Source: JBBQNY01 sp038330365 (lineage in GTDB: Bacteria > Pseudomonadota > Gammaproteobacteria > Xanthomonadales > Ahniellaceae). Taken from it: DNA of 12,720 nt. The position numbers and the translations under genes are program-made. Shown in pieces: positions 7,221 to 12,720 of the stretch (the first letter of the stretch is position 1; each line of letters opens with the position of its first letter). The notes under the pieces are model-generated. The model saw only the letters and a list, made by a program, of their open reading frames with translations. It ran no database searches and was not told the origin of the DNA. The stretch lies in contig JBBQNY010000079.1 of NCBI GenBank assembly GCA_038330365.1, positions 1 through 12,720 on the forward strand, written 5' to 3'.

Positions 7221-7825
7221 TCCGGGAGTTCCCGCAGGAACTGTGAGAACCACTCGGCGCACTGCTCCACGTGATCCGATAGTCGATGACTGTCGTTCAC
7301 CAGATGCAGCCGCGCGGAGCGCGCACGCGCGAAATCGAGCACAGGGGCCGGCGGAATGAGTTCGTCGTGCCACCCGTGCACGATGGTCGTCGGTACCTCG
7401 GCCGCTTCCAGCGGTCGGGAATACCAGTTGATCAGCGGTGGCGGCGCGATAAGAAACAAGCCTGCCACCGGAACTTCCAGCGAAGCCCGCGCCGAGATGA
7501 AGGCACCGAGGCTGGAGCCGGCGAGCACCAGCCGTGTTCCGGACGGCAACTGGTTGAGCAGATGCTCGATGCGGTCGGCGACGGCGGCTTCGTCCCGGCC
7601 ACGATCGAATTCGAGATAGTCCGGCCGCAGACTCGACCATCCCATGGCCTCGGCGGCAACGGCGAGCGCTGTCACCTTGCTGGCGCTGGGACCGCTCTCG
7701 AGTCCATGCGAAAGCACGGCGAGGCCGCGGCTCACAGGGACTCCGCCGACCGCATCGAGCAGCGATTCCGGCGCGTGCGCACGGAGTCGAAGGCGGCCGG
7801 AACGAACATGCCGGGATGTTAGCAT
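7217..7825 (-). CDS. Small alpha/beta-hydrolase fold protein (esterase-like)
   Basis: A 202-aa single-domain hydrolase. Oxyanion-type HG at 40-41 (SHGLESGP), nucleophile elbow GSSLG with Ser105, acid Asp154 in HGWHDELIP and His180 in NDSHRL form a complete Ser-Asp-His triad in canonical order. No signal peptide or membrane segment, so it is probably cytosolic. The short, lid-less form and the N-terminal SHGLESGPSASK resemble YqiA/YcfP-like and KANL3/TEX30-like small hydrolases. The substrate cannot be predicted. ATG 7825 is used; the purine-rich GGCGGGG just upstream is only a weak ribosome site. Its TGA overlaps the rlmKL GTG by 3 bases, so it leads a two-gene minus-strand unit and is divergent from the amidase gene, with an 81-nt gap. 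Confidence 0.85.
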   Translation of the reverse strand: MLTSRHVRSGRLRLRAHAPESLLDAVGGVPVSRGLAVLSHGLESGPSASKVTALAVAAEAMGWSSLRPDYLEFDRGRDEAAVADRIEHLLNQLPSGTRLVLAGSSLGAFISARASLEVPVAGLFLIAPPPLINWYSRPLEAAEVPTTIVHGWHDELIPPAPVLDFARARSARLHLVNDSHRLSDHVEQCAEWFSQFLRELPE

Positions 7826-7844
7826 CGCCCCGCCACGCGCCCTG

Positions 7845-7872
7845 TTGCCGTCTACGATTTTTTGGGCATCAT
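7845..7872 (+). promoter_or_regulatory. Weak sigma70-like promoter candidate for the amidase operon
   Basis: TTGCCG (7845-7850), a 16-nt spacer containing a T-rich run, and CATCAT (7867-7872), about 23 nt upstream of the ribosome binding site GAGGG (7895-7899) of the amidase gene. Each box matches consensus at only four of six positions. It falls in the short divergent gap where a promoter is needed. Confidence 0.25.
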
Positions 7873-7906
7873 GCCGCCGACGTCACGTTGATCAGAGGGT
7901 TCCTGG

Positions 7907-8479
7907 ATGTCCTTGTGTTTGCCCACCATCCTGGATTGCCCTCTGCCGTATGTCGCAAACCTTGCCCGGCGCGAGCGCGGCACCATCAATCTTGTCGTGA
8001 TCCACTGCACCGAGCTGCCAGACATGGAGACCGCGCGCGAATTCGGTGAGCGGGTGCAGGACGAAGCGTCCGGAACCGGCTACAGCGGTCATTACTACGT
8101 GGACCGGGACGGTGGCCTGCAATGCCACGTGCCCCTGGATCGCGAGGCGCACCACACCCGTGGCTACAACCCGCGCTCGATCGGCATCGAGCTGGTCAAT
8201 CGGGGACGCTGGCCGGACTGGTTCGACTCGCGCTGCCAGGTGATGCAGGAGTCTTATCCGCAGGCGCAGATCGATGCACTGCTGTCGCTGTTGCATGAAT
8301 TGCGCGATCAGGTGCCAACGCTGGGATTGATCGCCGGCCACGAGGATCTCGATCGCGGCACCGTGGCCGCAAGCGACGCGCCGGAGGTGCAGGTTTTCCG
8401 CAAACGCGATCCCGGGCCGTGCTTTCCGTGGCCAGATGTGATCGAACGCTCGGGACTGGAGCGCATCGGCCTTGAGTGA
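7907..8479 (+). CDS. AmpD-like N-acetylmuramoyl-L-alanine amidase (Amidase_2)
   Basis: Zinc amidase cleaving the bond between N-acetylmuramic (or anhydro-muramic) acid and the peptide stem of peptidoglycan. 190 aa, a single Amidase_2 domain. Probable zinc ligands His33 (VVIHCTE), His145 (AGHEDLD) and Asp168 (KRDPGPCFPW); also GHYYVDRDG (61-69), HHTRGYNPRSIGIELVN (82-98) with Glu95. There is no signal peptide, so it is predicted cytosolic like AmpD, acting in muropeptide recycling and possibly in ampC-type beta-lactam sensing. No ampE or ampR is adjacent. ATG 7907 has a good ribosome site (GAGGG, 7 nt spacing). It begins the four-gene plus-strand unit, and its last codons overlap tesB. I leave the symbol blank because another Amidase_2 paralogue could be the true AmpD. 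Confidence 0.92.
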   Translation: MSLCLPTILDCPLPYVANLARRERGTINLVVIHCTELPDMETAREFGERVQDEASGTGYSGHYYVDRDGGLQCHVPLDREAHHTRGYNPRSIGIELVNRGRWPDWFDSRCQVMQESYPQAQIDALLSLLHELRDQVPTLGLIAGHEDLDRGTVAASDAPEVQVFRKRDPGPCFPWPDVIERSGLERIGLE

Positions 8480-9362
8480 TGCTGCCGCCACCGTCATCGC
8501 CGAACTGGTGCAACTGCTGACGCTCGAACGCATCGAGGACAAGCTTTTTCGTGGCGCCAGCCGGGACATCGGCACCAGCTTCGTGTTCGGCGGCCAGGTC
8601 CTCGGTCAGGCGTTGTCAGCCGCGCAGCAGACCGTGCCGAGCGCGCGCCAGGTGCACTCCGTACACGCCTACTTCCTGCGGGCCGGAGACATCGCCGCAC
8701 CCATCGTGTACCAGGTGGAGACATCGCGCGATGGCCACAGCTTCTCGGTGCGACGCATCGTGGCCGTGCAGCATGGCGAGCCCATATTCGTCATGGCCGC
8801 GTCGTTCCAGATCGACGAGCCCGGCGCGGAGCATCAGCTGTCGATGCCGGAAGTTCCGCTCCCGGATGATCTCGATGCACCCGATCCGTTGCCCGCAGAG
8901 ACGCTTGCCGGACTGCCCGCCAAGCTGCAGCGCTGGTTGACGCAGGACGGTCCGTTCGAATTCCGGCACGTCTATCCACGCGACGAATTGCGCCGGTCCA
9001 AGCGACCGCCGTTCCAGCAAGTCTGGTTTCGCCTGGTCGCTCCGCTGGACGCGCCGAGCGAGCTGCATCGTGCGCTGCTCGCCTATGCATCCGACTTTCA
9101 TCTGCTCGGAACGGCGACGCTGCCGCATGGCATTTCCTACTTCCAGCCCAATGTCCAGATGGCGAGCCTGGATCACGCAATCTGGTTTCATCGCCCCTTC
9201 CGGATCGACGAGTGGCTGCTGTATTCGTGCGACAGTCCGAGTGCACAGGGTGCACGGGGGCTTGCCCGCGGAAGCCTGTACACGCTGGCGGGTGAACTGG
9301 TCGCGTCAACGGCGCAGGAAGGCCTCATCCGGCTTACAACCGACAACCCACGGAGCCCTTGA
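8472..9362 (+). CDS. tesB: Acyl-CoA thioesterase II
   Basis: Hydrolyses acyl-CoA to free fatty acid and CoA in the cytosol; double-hotdog fold. 296 aa against about 286 in E. coli. First hotdog: FRGASRDIG (26-34), VFGGQVLGQAL (38-48), VHSVHAYFLRAGD (61-73). Second hotdog: YASDFHLLGTATLPHG (205-220), SLDHAIWFHRPFRIDEWLLY (232-251) and STAQEGLIR (279-287). Expected triad: Asp208, Ser232 (Thr in E. coli, a conservative swap) and Gln282. The start is TTG 8472, with GGAG (8458-8461) 10 nt upstream, overlapping the amidase stop by 8 nt. No better start occurs before the conserved N-terminus. Its TGA shares one base with the next ATG (TGATG), so the genes are coupled. Confidence 0.95.
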   Translation: MSDAAATVIAELVQLLTLERIEDKLFRGASRDIGTSFVFGGQVLGQALSAAQQTVPSARQVHSVHAYFLRAGDIAAPIVYQVETSRDGHSFSVRRIVAVQHGEPIFVMAASFQIDEPGAEHQLSMPEVPLPDDLDAPDPLPAETLAGLPAKLQRWLTQDGPFEFRHVYPRDELRRSKRPPFQQVWFRLVAPLDAPSELHRALLAYASDFHLLGTATLPHGISYFQPNVQMASLDHAIWFHRPFRIDEWLLYSCDSPSAQGARGLARGSLYTLAGELVASTAQEGLIRLTTDNPRSP

Positions 9363-9745
9363 TGCGCCCGATATTCGCCTCGCCCCGATTGGAAAACGTG
9401 GACCGCGTCGTCGCCCTGCTGCGTATCGCGGGCATCGAGCCCATCGTGAACAATCGCAAGCCCTGGGCCGAGGGATGGGATCGGCGACACAACCCGTACA
9501 GCGAGCGCCAGACCAAGGAGCATTGGCCACAGGTCTGTGTACTGCCGTCCGACTTGATAAAGGCGCGACAGATCCTGCGCGACGCGAACGTAGTGGCCAC
9601 TCCCCGGGTATCGGACTTGAACTACATCCCGTCGGAACCGAGCATCCCTGCGCGCCGTGGCGTTTCCCAACTGCGCCTGTGGCTGCTCGGAATCTGCACG
9701 CTTGGCGCGGCGCTGTTGGCGCTGCAATTCATGGGCGCCTTCTGA
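9362..9745 (+). CDS. Small DUF2007-like protein with C-terminal membrane anchor
   Basis: 127 aa from ATG 9362 (GGAG 9352-9355, 6 nt spacing). The N-terminal 80 residues look like a DUF2007 (putative signal-transducing) domain: RPIFASPRLENVDRVVALLRIAGIEP at 2-27, then VCVLPSDLIKARQILRDANV (58-77), a beta-alpha-beta/beta-alpha-beta ferredoxin-like pattern. A single hydrophobic helix occupies about 104-124, preceded by Arg-Arg at 98-99, so the protein is probably anchored with the domain in the cytosol. The biochemical function is unknown; the family name is tentative and based on recalled Xanthomonas proteins. It overlaps tesB by one base and lies 5 nt before bpt. Confidence 0.75.
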   Translation: MRPIFASPRLENVDRVVALLRIAGIEPIVNNRKPWAEGWDRRHNPYSERQTKEHWPQVCVLPSDLIKARQILRDANVVATPRVSDLNYIPSEPSIPARRGVSQLRLWLLGICTLGAALLALQFMGAF

Positions 9746-9750
9746 AGGGC

Positions 9751-10479
9751 GTGAATCCCTCGGCGTCCGGCCAATCCGTTTCGCTGTTGCTGACCGGTCG
9801 GCATGAATGTTCCTACTGGCCCGAGCGGCGCGCGCGCACCGCACTGCTCGATGCGCGCGCACACGATCCTGCCGAATGGTTTCCGCGACTGCTCGCGGCC
9901 GGGTTCCGACGCAGCGGCGACGCGATCTACCGTCCGCAGTGCGGATCGTGCCACGCCTGTGTGCCAGTACGCATCGCACCGGAAACCTTCGAGCCGGATC
10001 GCTCGCAACGCCGATGCTCTGCGCGCAACGCCGACCTCGCGGTGTCTGTCGAGCACACGCGCATGGATGCGGAGATCCTGGATCTCTACGGGCGCTATCT
10101 CAATGCCCGGCACCCCGGCAGTCCAATGCAGTCAGACAACGCCGAGGCCTTTCGCGAAATGATGCTGGCGCGCTGGGCGCATTCGGTGATGCTGATCGTG
10201 CGCCAGGACGGACGCCTCATGGCGGTGGCGATCACGGACGTGACGCCCATTGGCTGCTCGGCCGTCTACACATTTTTTGATCCGGATCCTGGCCTCAAGC
10301 AGCGCAGCCTTGGCACGTTCGCGATCCTGCGCCAGATCGAATTCGTGCGTGAACTGAAACTGCCGCACCTCTATCTCGGATACTGGATCGATGGCCATCC
10401 CGCCATGCACTACAAGCAGCGTTTCCAGCCGCAGGAACATCTCTCGACCCGGGGCTGGGAGATCGCGGTCTCGGCTTAG
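9751..10479 (+). CDS. bpt: Aspartate/glutamate leucyl-tRNA-protein transferase (ATE/Bpt family)
   Basis: Transfers Leu from Leu-tRNA to proteins with N-terminal Asp or Glu, marking them for ClpS/ClpAP degradation (bacterial N-end rule); cytosolic. 242 aa from GTG 9751. Upstream codons in the same frame lie over tesB and the small gene and are not family-like. N-terminal ATE domain with Cys20 (GRHECSYWPER) and cluster CGSCHAC (Cys64, Cys67, Cys70), followed by RIAPETFEPDRSQRRCSARN (74-93). C-terminal GNAT-like domain with AVYTFFDPD (171-179), SLGTFAILRQIEF (186-198), YLGYWIDGHPAMHYKQRFQP (208-227). The close match to the Xanthomonas type suggests Bpt rather than arginyl specificity. AAGGG (9745-9749) is only 1 nt before the GTG, too close for an ideal ribosome site, so translation may depend on coupling with the preceding gene. 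Confidence 0.93.
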   Translation: MNPSASGQSVSLLLTGRHECSYWPERRARTALLDARAHDPAEWFPRLLAAGFRRSGDAIYRPQCGSCHACVPVRIAPETFEPDRSQRRCSARNADLAVSVEHTRMDAEILDLYGRYLNARHPGSPMQSDNAEAFREMMLARWAHSVMLIVRQDGRLMAVAITDVTPIGCSAVYTFFDPDPGLKQRSLGTFAILRQIEFVRELKLPHLYLGYWIDGHPAMHYKQRFQPQEHLSTRGWEIAVSA

Positions 10480-10519
10480 CGTCCGCAGGCAAACCGTCGT
10501 CGACTGGCGCGGATGCAGG

Positions 10520-10867
10520 TCAAGGAACGTCGGCCTCCGGGATGCGTCGGCGACGGGCAAAACCGAAAGCACTGTCGTCTTCGACCGCGACCACGAGCTT
10601 CACCATGGCGACCGGGACCATGAGCTGGCGCGCGGCATGATGCCCATCAGCAAGAGCGGACGACCCGTTGTCGGGATTGGCAGGCGTCGCCGGATCGACC
10701 GGCAAAGGCGCCAGCTTCATGCTGAAAAGTGGCCCGCTGGCATTGATCTCCTCGCACAGGAGATGTGTGCCTTCAGGACCCTCACGCAGATGCGACTCGA
10801 CCGCTGCGCCGAGCTCCGTCTGGGCGGCTGCAAACAGGAATACCTGGTACTGGATGCGTTCGCTCAT
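10520..10867 (-). CDS. Hypothetical 115-aa protein translationally coupled to purT
   Basis: I do not recognise this protein. It is likely real: ATG 10867 overlaps the purT stop (ATGA), and a strong ribosome site AGAGGAGA (10884-10877) lies 9 nt upstream. Residues 1-30 (MSERIQYQVFLFAAAQTELG...) look like a strand-helix start, 31-60 contain GTHLLCEEINASGPLFSMKL, and 65-80 are Pro/Asn/Asp-rich and probably flexible. A strand-like MVPVAMVKLVVAVEDD follows at 83-98, and the tail has FARRRRIPEAD. There is no signal peptide, no membrane helix and one cysteine. It is the last gene of the purT unit, convergent with bpt over a 40-nt gap with no hairpin I can see. Being co-translated with purT suggests stoichiometric or purely organisational linkage; the function is unknown. 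Confidence 0.75.
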   Translation of the reverse strand: MSERIQYQVFLFAAAQTELGAAVESHLREGPEGTHLLCEEINASGPLFSMKLAPLPVDPATPANPDNGSSALADGHHAARQLMVPVAMVKLVVAVEDDSAFGFARRRRIPEADVP

Positions 10868-12057
10868 GACTCTGATTCTCCTCTGATTGCAATTCGCACA
10901 GCGGCTGCGGAGCGTCGGGCCTGCGCGCGCGCAGCGTCGATGGTGTCGGCGCGCGCCAGCGCCACGCCCATTCGCCGATGACCGGCAACCGTTGGTTTTC
11001 CGAACAGGCGCAAAGCGGAGTGGGGCTCGGCAAGCGCGTCGGCGATGCCGTCATAGGCGGCAATGCCGTGGCCCTCGGCGAGGATTGCACAGGACGCCGA
11101 GGCGCCTCGTTGTTCGATTGACGGTATCGGCAACCCGGTGAGGGCGCGCACGTGCAGCTCGAACTGGTTCGGGTCCTGCGAGACCAGAGTGACCATGCCG
11201 GTGTCATGCGGACGTGGAGAGACCTCGGAGAAAATGACCGCATCGCCGGCCACGAACAGCTCGACGCCGAAGATCCCCTGCCCTCCCAGCACGGCGGTGA
11301 TGCGCTCAGCGATCGACTGGCACTGCTCGACGATGGAATCCGGCAGCGGATGGGGCTGCCATGATTCGCGATAGTCGCCGTCAACCTGCAGATGTCCGAT
11401 TGGCGCACAGAATGCGGTGCCGTCCCGATGACGTACGGTCAGGAGTGTGAGTTCGCTGTCGAAGCGGACAAAGCCCTCGACGATCACCCGCCCCGCGCCC
11501 GCACGTCCCTCTTTTTGCGCCGTGTGCCACGCCGGATCCACTTCCGAAGCTTCGCGCAGGATGCTCTGACCTTTGCCCGAACTGCTCATCACGGGCTTCA
11601 CCACGCACGGCAACCCGATGGTGGCGATGGCGGCGCGGAAGTCGGCCAGCGAATCGACGAACCGGTAGGGCGAAACGGGCAGACCGAGCTCTTCGGCGGC
11701 AAGTCGACGAATGCCTTCCCGGTCCATCGTCAACTGCGCCGCACGCGCGGTGGGTACGACGCGTACGCCCTCTGCTTCCAGTTGCACCAGAGTGGCGGTG
11801 TGGATCGCCTCGATCTCAGGCACGACCCAGGTCGGTCGTTCGCTCTCGATCAGCTGGCGCAGGGCGCGCGCGTCCAGCATGTCGATGACGTGCGCGCGAT
11901 GTGCGACTGCCATCGCAGGTGCGTTCGCGTATCGATCAGCGGCGATGACCTCGAGTCCCAGTCGCTGCGCCTCGATGGCCACTTCGCGCCCCAGTTCACC
12001 CGATCCGAGCAGCAGCAGTCTGCCCGCGCCGGCAGTGAGGGGGGTTCCCCAGTTCAT
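10864..12057 (-). CDS. purT: Formate-dependent phosphoribosylglycinamide formyltransferase 2
   Basis: ATP-grasp enzyme making N-formyl-GAR from GAR, formate and ATP, the folate-independent third step of purine synthesis. 397 aa from ATG 12057 (E. coli 392). The frame is open to 12267, but MNWGTPL is the family-like start, and a GGAG (12072-12069) lies 11 nt upstream. Motifs: N-terminal LLLLGSGELGREVAIEAQRLG (14-34), VVPEIEAIHT (78-87), TMDREGIRRLAAEELGLP (110-127), ATP-grasp loop MSSSGKGQS (157-165), IVEGF (192-196), metal-binding FGVELF (263-268) and SEVSPRPHDTGMVT (277-290). The last block distinguishes PurT from the related PurK. All core motifs are intact. It is divergent from the last gene and its stop overlaps the small downstream gene. 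Confidence 0.97.
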   Translation of the reverse strand: MNWGTPLTAGAGRLLLLGSGELGREVAIEAQRLGLEVIAADRYANAPAMAVAHRAHVIDMLDARALRQLIESERPTWVVPEIEAIHTATLVQLEAEGVRVVPTARAAQLTMDREGIRRLAAEELGLPVSPYRFVDSLADFRAAIATIGLPCVVKPVMSSSGKGQSILREASEVDPAWHTAQKEGRAGAGRVIVEGFVRFDSELTLLTVRHRDGTAFCAPIGHLQVDGDYRESWQPHPLPDSIVEQCQSIAERITAVLGGQGIFGVELFVAGDAVIFSEVSPRPHDTGMVTLVSQDPNQFELHVRALTGLPIPSIEQRGASASCAILAEGHGIAAYDGIADALAEPHSALRLFGKPTVAGHRRMGVALARADTIDAARAQARRSAAAVRIAIRGESES

Positions 12058-12088
12058 CGTGTTGAAGACTCCGCCATCTGATCTGCCG

Positions 12089-12094
12089 ACTATA
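12089..12094 (-). promoter_or_regulatory. Candidate -10 box for purT
   Basis: TATAGT reading leftward (12094-12089), about 31 nt upstream of the purT ATG, five of six matches to TATAAT. No convincing -35 is found at 16-18 nt (ATCGCG there), so it is a partial promoter prediction. I see no obvious PurR-type operator. Confidence 0.35.
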
Positions 12095-12304
12095 GAACCC
12101 CGCCAATCGAACGCGATCCTGCGGTTCTCGCAAGCATGGCCGCAACGCTTTGGGCGATGGCAGTGGAAACGGCGCAGGTGCAGGCCGCGCGGAATGGAAC
12201 CCGATGTGAGCACTGCAATCCGCGCACTGTGGAGCGCCGCGCCTTGCCAGCCTCCTGATCTGGACATTGGGATCCCGCTTCAGCTCGATGCAGAAGAAAG
12301 TAAA

Positions 12305-12338
12305 TTCGTCATTCCCGCACTTTCGCGGGAATGACGAA
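12305..12338. repeat. REP-like palindrome, 14-bp perfect stem
   Basis: TTCGTCATTCCCGC (12305-12318), loop ACTTTC, GCGGGAATGACGAA (12325-12338): an exact inverted repeat. The core GTCATTCCCGC...GCGGGAATGAC is a very common dispersed palindrome in proteobacteria, similar to the ATTCCC-N-GGGAAT form of neisserial dRS3. It lies between divergent promoters, not at a 3' end, and no T-run follows, so I call it a repeat and not a terminator. No REP transposase is present. Confidence 0.75.
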
Positions 12339-12448
12339 GGCGGCGGTGAGCCGCGAAGATCTCAACGCGGCGTGCTTGCAAACGTTCCGGACGGAAGTGC
12401 GGGTCCTCGCCTACTACATCGCCGTGACCGCAGCACCGAGGCCGCGGG

Positions 12449-12478
12449 CTGCCATGGGCCGCGTGCAGATGGCAGAAT
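12449..12478 (+). promoter_or_regulatory. Candidate promoter for the last gene (possible leaderless start)
   Basis: CTGCCA (12449-12454), 18-nt spacer, CAGAAT (12473-12478), then 6 nt to ATG 12485. That spacing would place the transcription start at about the initiation codon. No Shine-Dalgarno precedes the ATG. The box and spacing echo those before alkB. Confidence 0.35.
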
Positions 12479-12484
12479 GTGCGC

Positions 12485-12720
12485 ATGCTCACGACTTCTC
12501 ACCGCAGGTGCGCTCGCCGCGCCGCGATCGGACTGCTGCTGGCCTGCGCCAGTTGGAGCGGAATGGTTGCAAACGCCGCCGCACGCAGCGGCCGCATCGT
12601 CCCGACGGCTGCCCAGAGTGCTGCCTTCGAAGAATCCTGGAAGCGCGTCACGCTCGAGGGTCGCAAGATCGGCTTCCTGCACTCGACCCGCGAACAACAG
12701 CATGACCGCGTCATTACCAC
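12485..12720 (+). CDS. Predicted secreted protein, 3' partial, possibly transglutaminase-like
   Basis: An open frame from ATG 12485 (an in-frame GTG at 12479 is an alternative) continues past the window end; 78 complete codons are seen. The N-terminus is a signal peptide: basic HRRCARR (6-12), hydrophobic AAIGLLLACASWSGMVANAAA (13-33), with a likely cleavage after Ala near 31-33. Cys21 follows LLA, so a lipoprotein form is conceivable, but the -2 Leu is not canonical. The mature part begins with a short Ala/Ser linker, then SWKRVTLEGRKIGFLHSTRE (51-70) and DRVITT. The pattern W-x-x-V-x-L-x-G-x-K-I-G-x-x-H-S is reminiscent of the N-terminal region of bacterial secreted transglutaminase-like proteins, but too little is visible to assign a function. 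Confidence applies to the gene being real; family assignment is weak. Confidence 0.7.
   Translation, partial: MLTTSHRRCARRAAIGLLLACASWSGMVANAAARSGRIVPTAAQSAAFEESWKRVTLEGRKIGFLHSTREQQHDRVIT

Larger units (their letters stand above)
12058..12484. other. Divergent intergenic region between purT and the secreted-protein gene
   Basis: This 427-nt stretch must hold the promoters for purT (leftward) and the last gene (rightward). It contains a TATAGT box near purT, a perfect 14-bp hairpin at 12305-12338 and a CAGAAT box just before the last gene. The remainder (about 12110-12290) has no feature I can support beyond a 40-codon frame that I reject. Confidence 0.6.

Noticed and set aside
5502..7274. 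590-codon open frame on the plus strand opposite rlmKL
   Set aside because: Antisense shadow of a well-conserved gene; composition rich in Arg/His/Gln with no domain pattern.
7221..7640. N-terminal extension of rlmKL to give 850 aa
   Set aside because: The extra 140 residues overlap the hydrolase gene in another frame and do not resemble RlmKL; GTG 7220 gives the family length and N-terminus.
9070..9750. N-terminal extension of bpt to give 469 aa
   Set aside because: The extension lies over tesB and the small membrane gene in a different frame; the ATE domain begins just after GTG 9751.
12136..12258. 40-codon frame with a Cys-x-x-Cys (CEHC) in the divergent intergenic region
   Set aside because: No ribosome binding site and no neighbour coupling; too short to separate from chance in GC-rich DNA.
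12058..12267. N-terminal extension of purT to 467 aa
   Set aside because: Not family-like; ATG 12057 yields the expected length and the TATAGT box would otherwise lie inside the coding region.
1..12720. CRISPR arrays, tRNA/rRNA genes, insertion sequences, attachment sites, toxin-antitoxin or defence genes
   Set aside because: I looked for regularly spaced repeats, tRNA-like cloverleaves, transposase or integrase motifs and defence domains and found none. The gene content is ordinary housekeeping.

Overview
The window is GC-rich, tightly packed bacterial chromosome. The gene set and sequence style (Xanthomonas-like AmpD-type amidase, Bpt leucyl-transferase, PurT, fused RlmKL, class 2 PyrD, AlkB hydroxylase) suggest a gammaproteobacterium near Xanthomonadales/Lysobacterales or Nevskiales. 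This placement rests on remembered family resemblance, not on a search. Almost everything is housekeeping or central metabolism. I see no phage, transposase, CRISPR array, rRNA, tRNA or obvious defence system.

Layout, left to right. (1) 1-1419 (+): an ALDH7-type aldehyde dehydrogenase (amaB-like), cut by the left edge and followed by a wobble hairpin. (2) 1522-4644 (+): a compact unit pyrD - murB - alkB. pyrD and murB overlap, and alkB starts 10 nt after murB. (3) 4645-5087: a gene-free stretch between convergent alkB and rlmKL. It holds a roughly 190-nt nest of perfect hairpins framed by inverted CACCCTCAC/GTGAGGGTG arms. (4) 7825-5088 (-): a small alpha/beta-hydrolase gene followed by rlmKL, joined by a GTGA stop/start overlap. 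(5) 7907-10479 (+): an overlapping series of amidase, tesB, a small tail-anchored DUF2007-like protein and bpt. (6) 12057-10520 (-): purT and an unrecognised 115-aa gene joined by an ATGA overlap. (7) 12058-12484: a divergent intergenic region with a 14-bp perfect REP-like hairpin. (8) 12485-end (+): the start of a predicted secreted protein, cut by the right edge.

Roles. pyrD (pyrimidines) and purT (purines) supply nucleotides. murB builds peptidoglycan precursors and the amidase recycles or trims cell wall. rlmKL modifies 23S rRNA. bpt feeds proteins into the N-end rule (ClpS/ClpAP) route. tesB, alkB and the ALDH handle acyl-CoA, alkyl chains and aldehydes. The operon partners are not functionally coherent, so co-transcription is probably genome compaction rather than a pathway.

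I did not find a convincing new multi-gene system. The most worthwhile leads are the composite hairpin element, the 115-aa gene coupled to purT, two genes (alkB and the last gene) whose starts sit 6-7 nt behind an AGAAT -10-like box with no Shine-Dalgarno (possible leaderless mRNAs), and the small membrane-anchored protein beside bpt.
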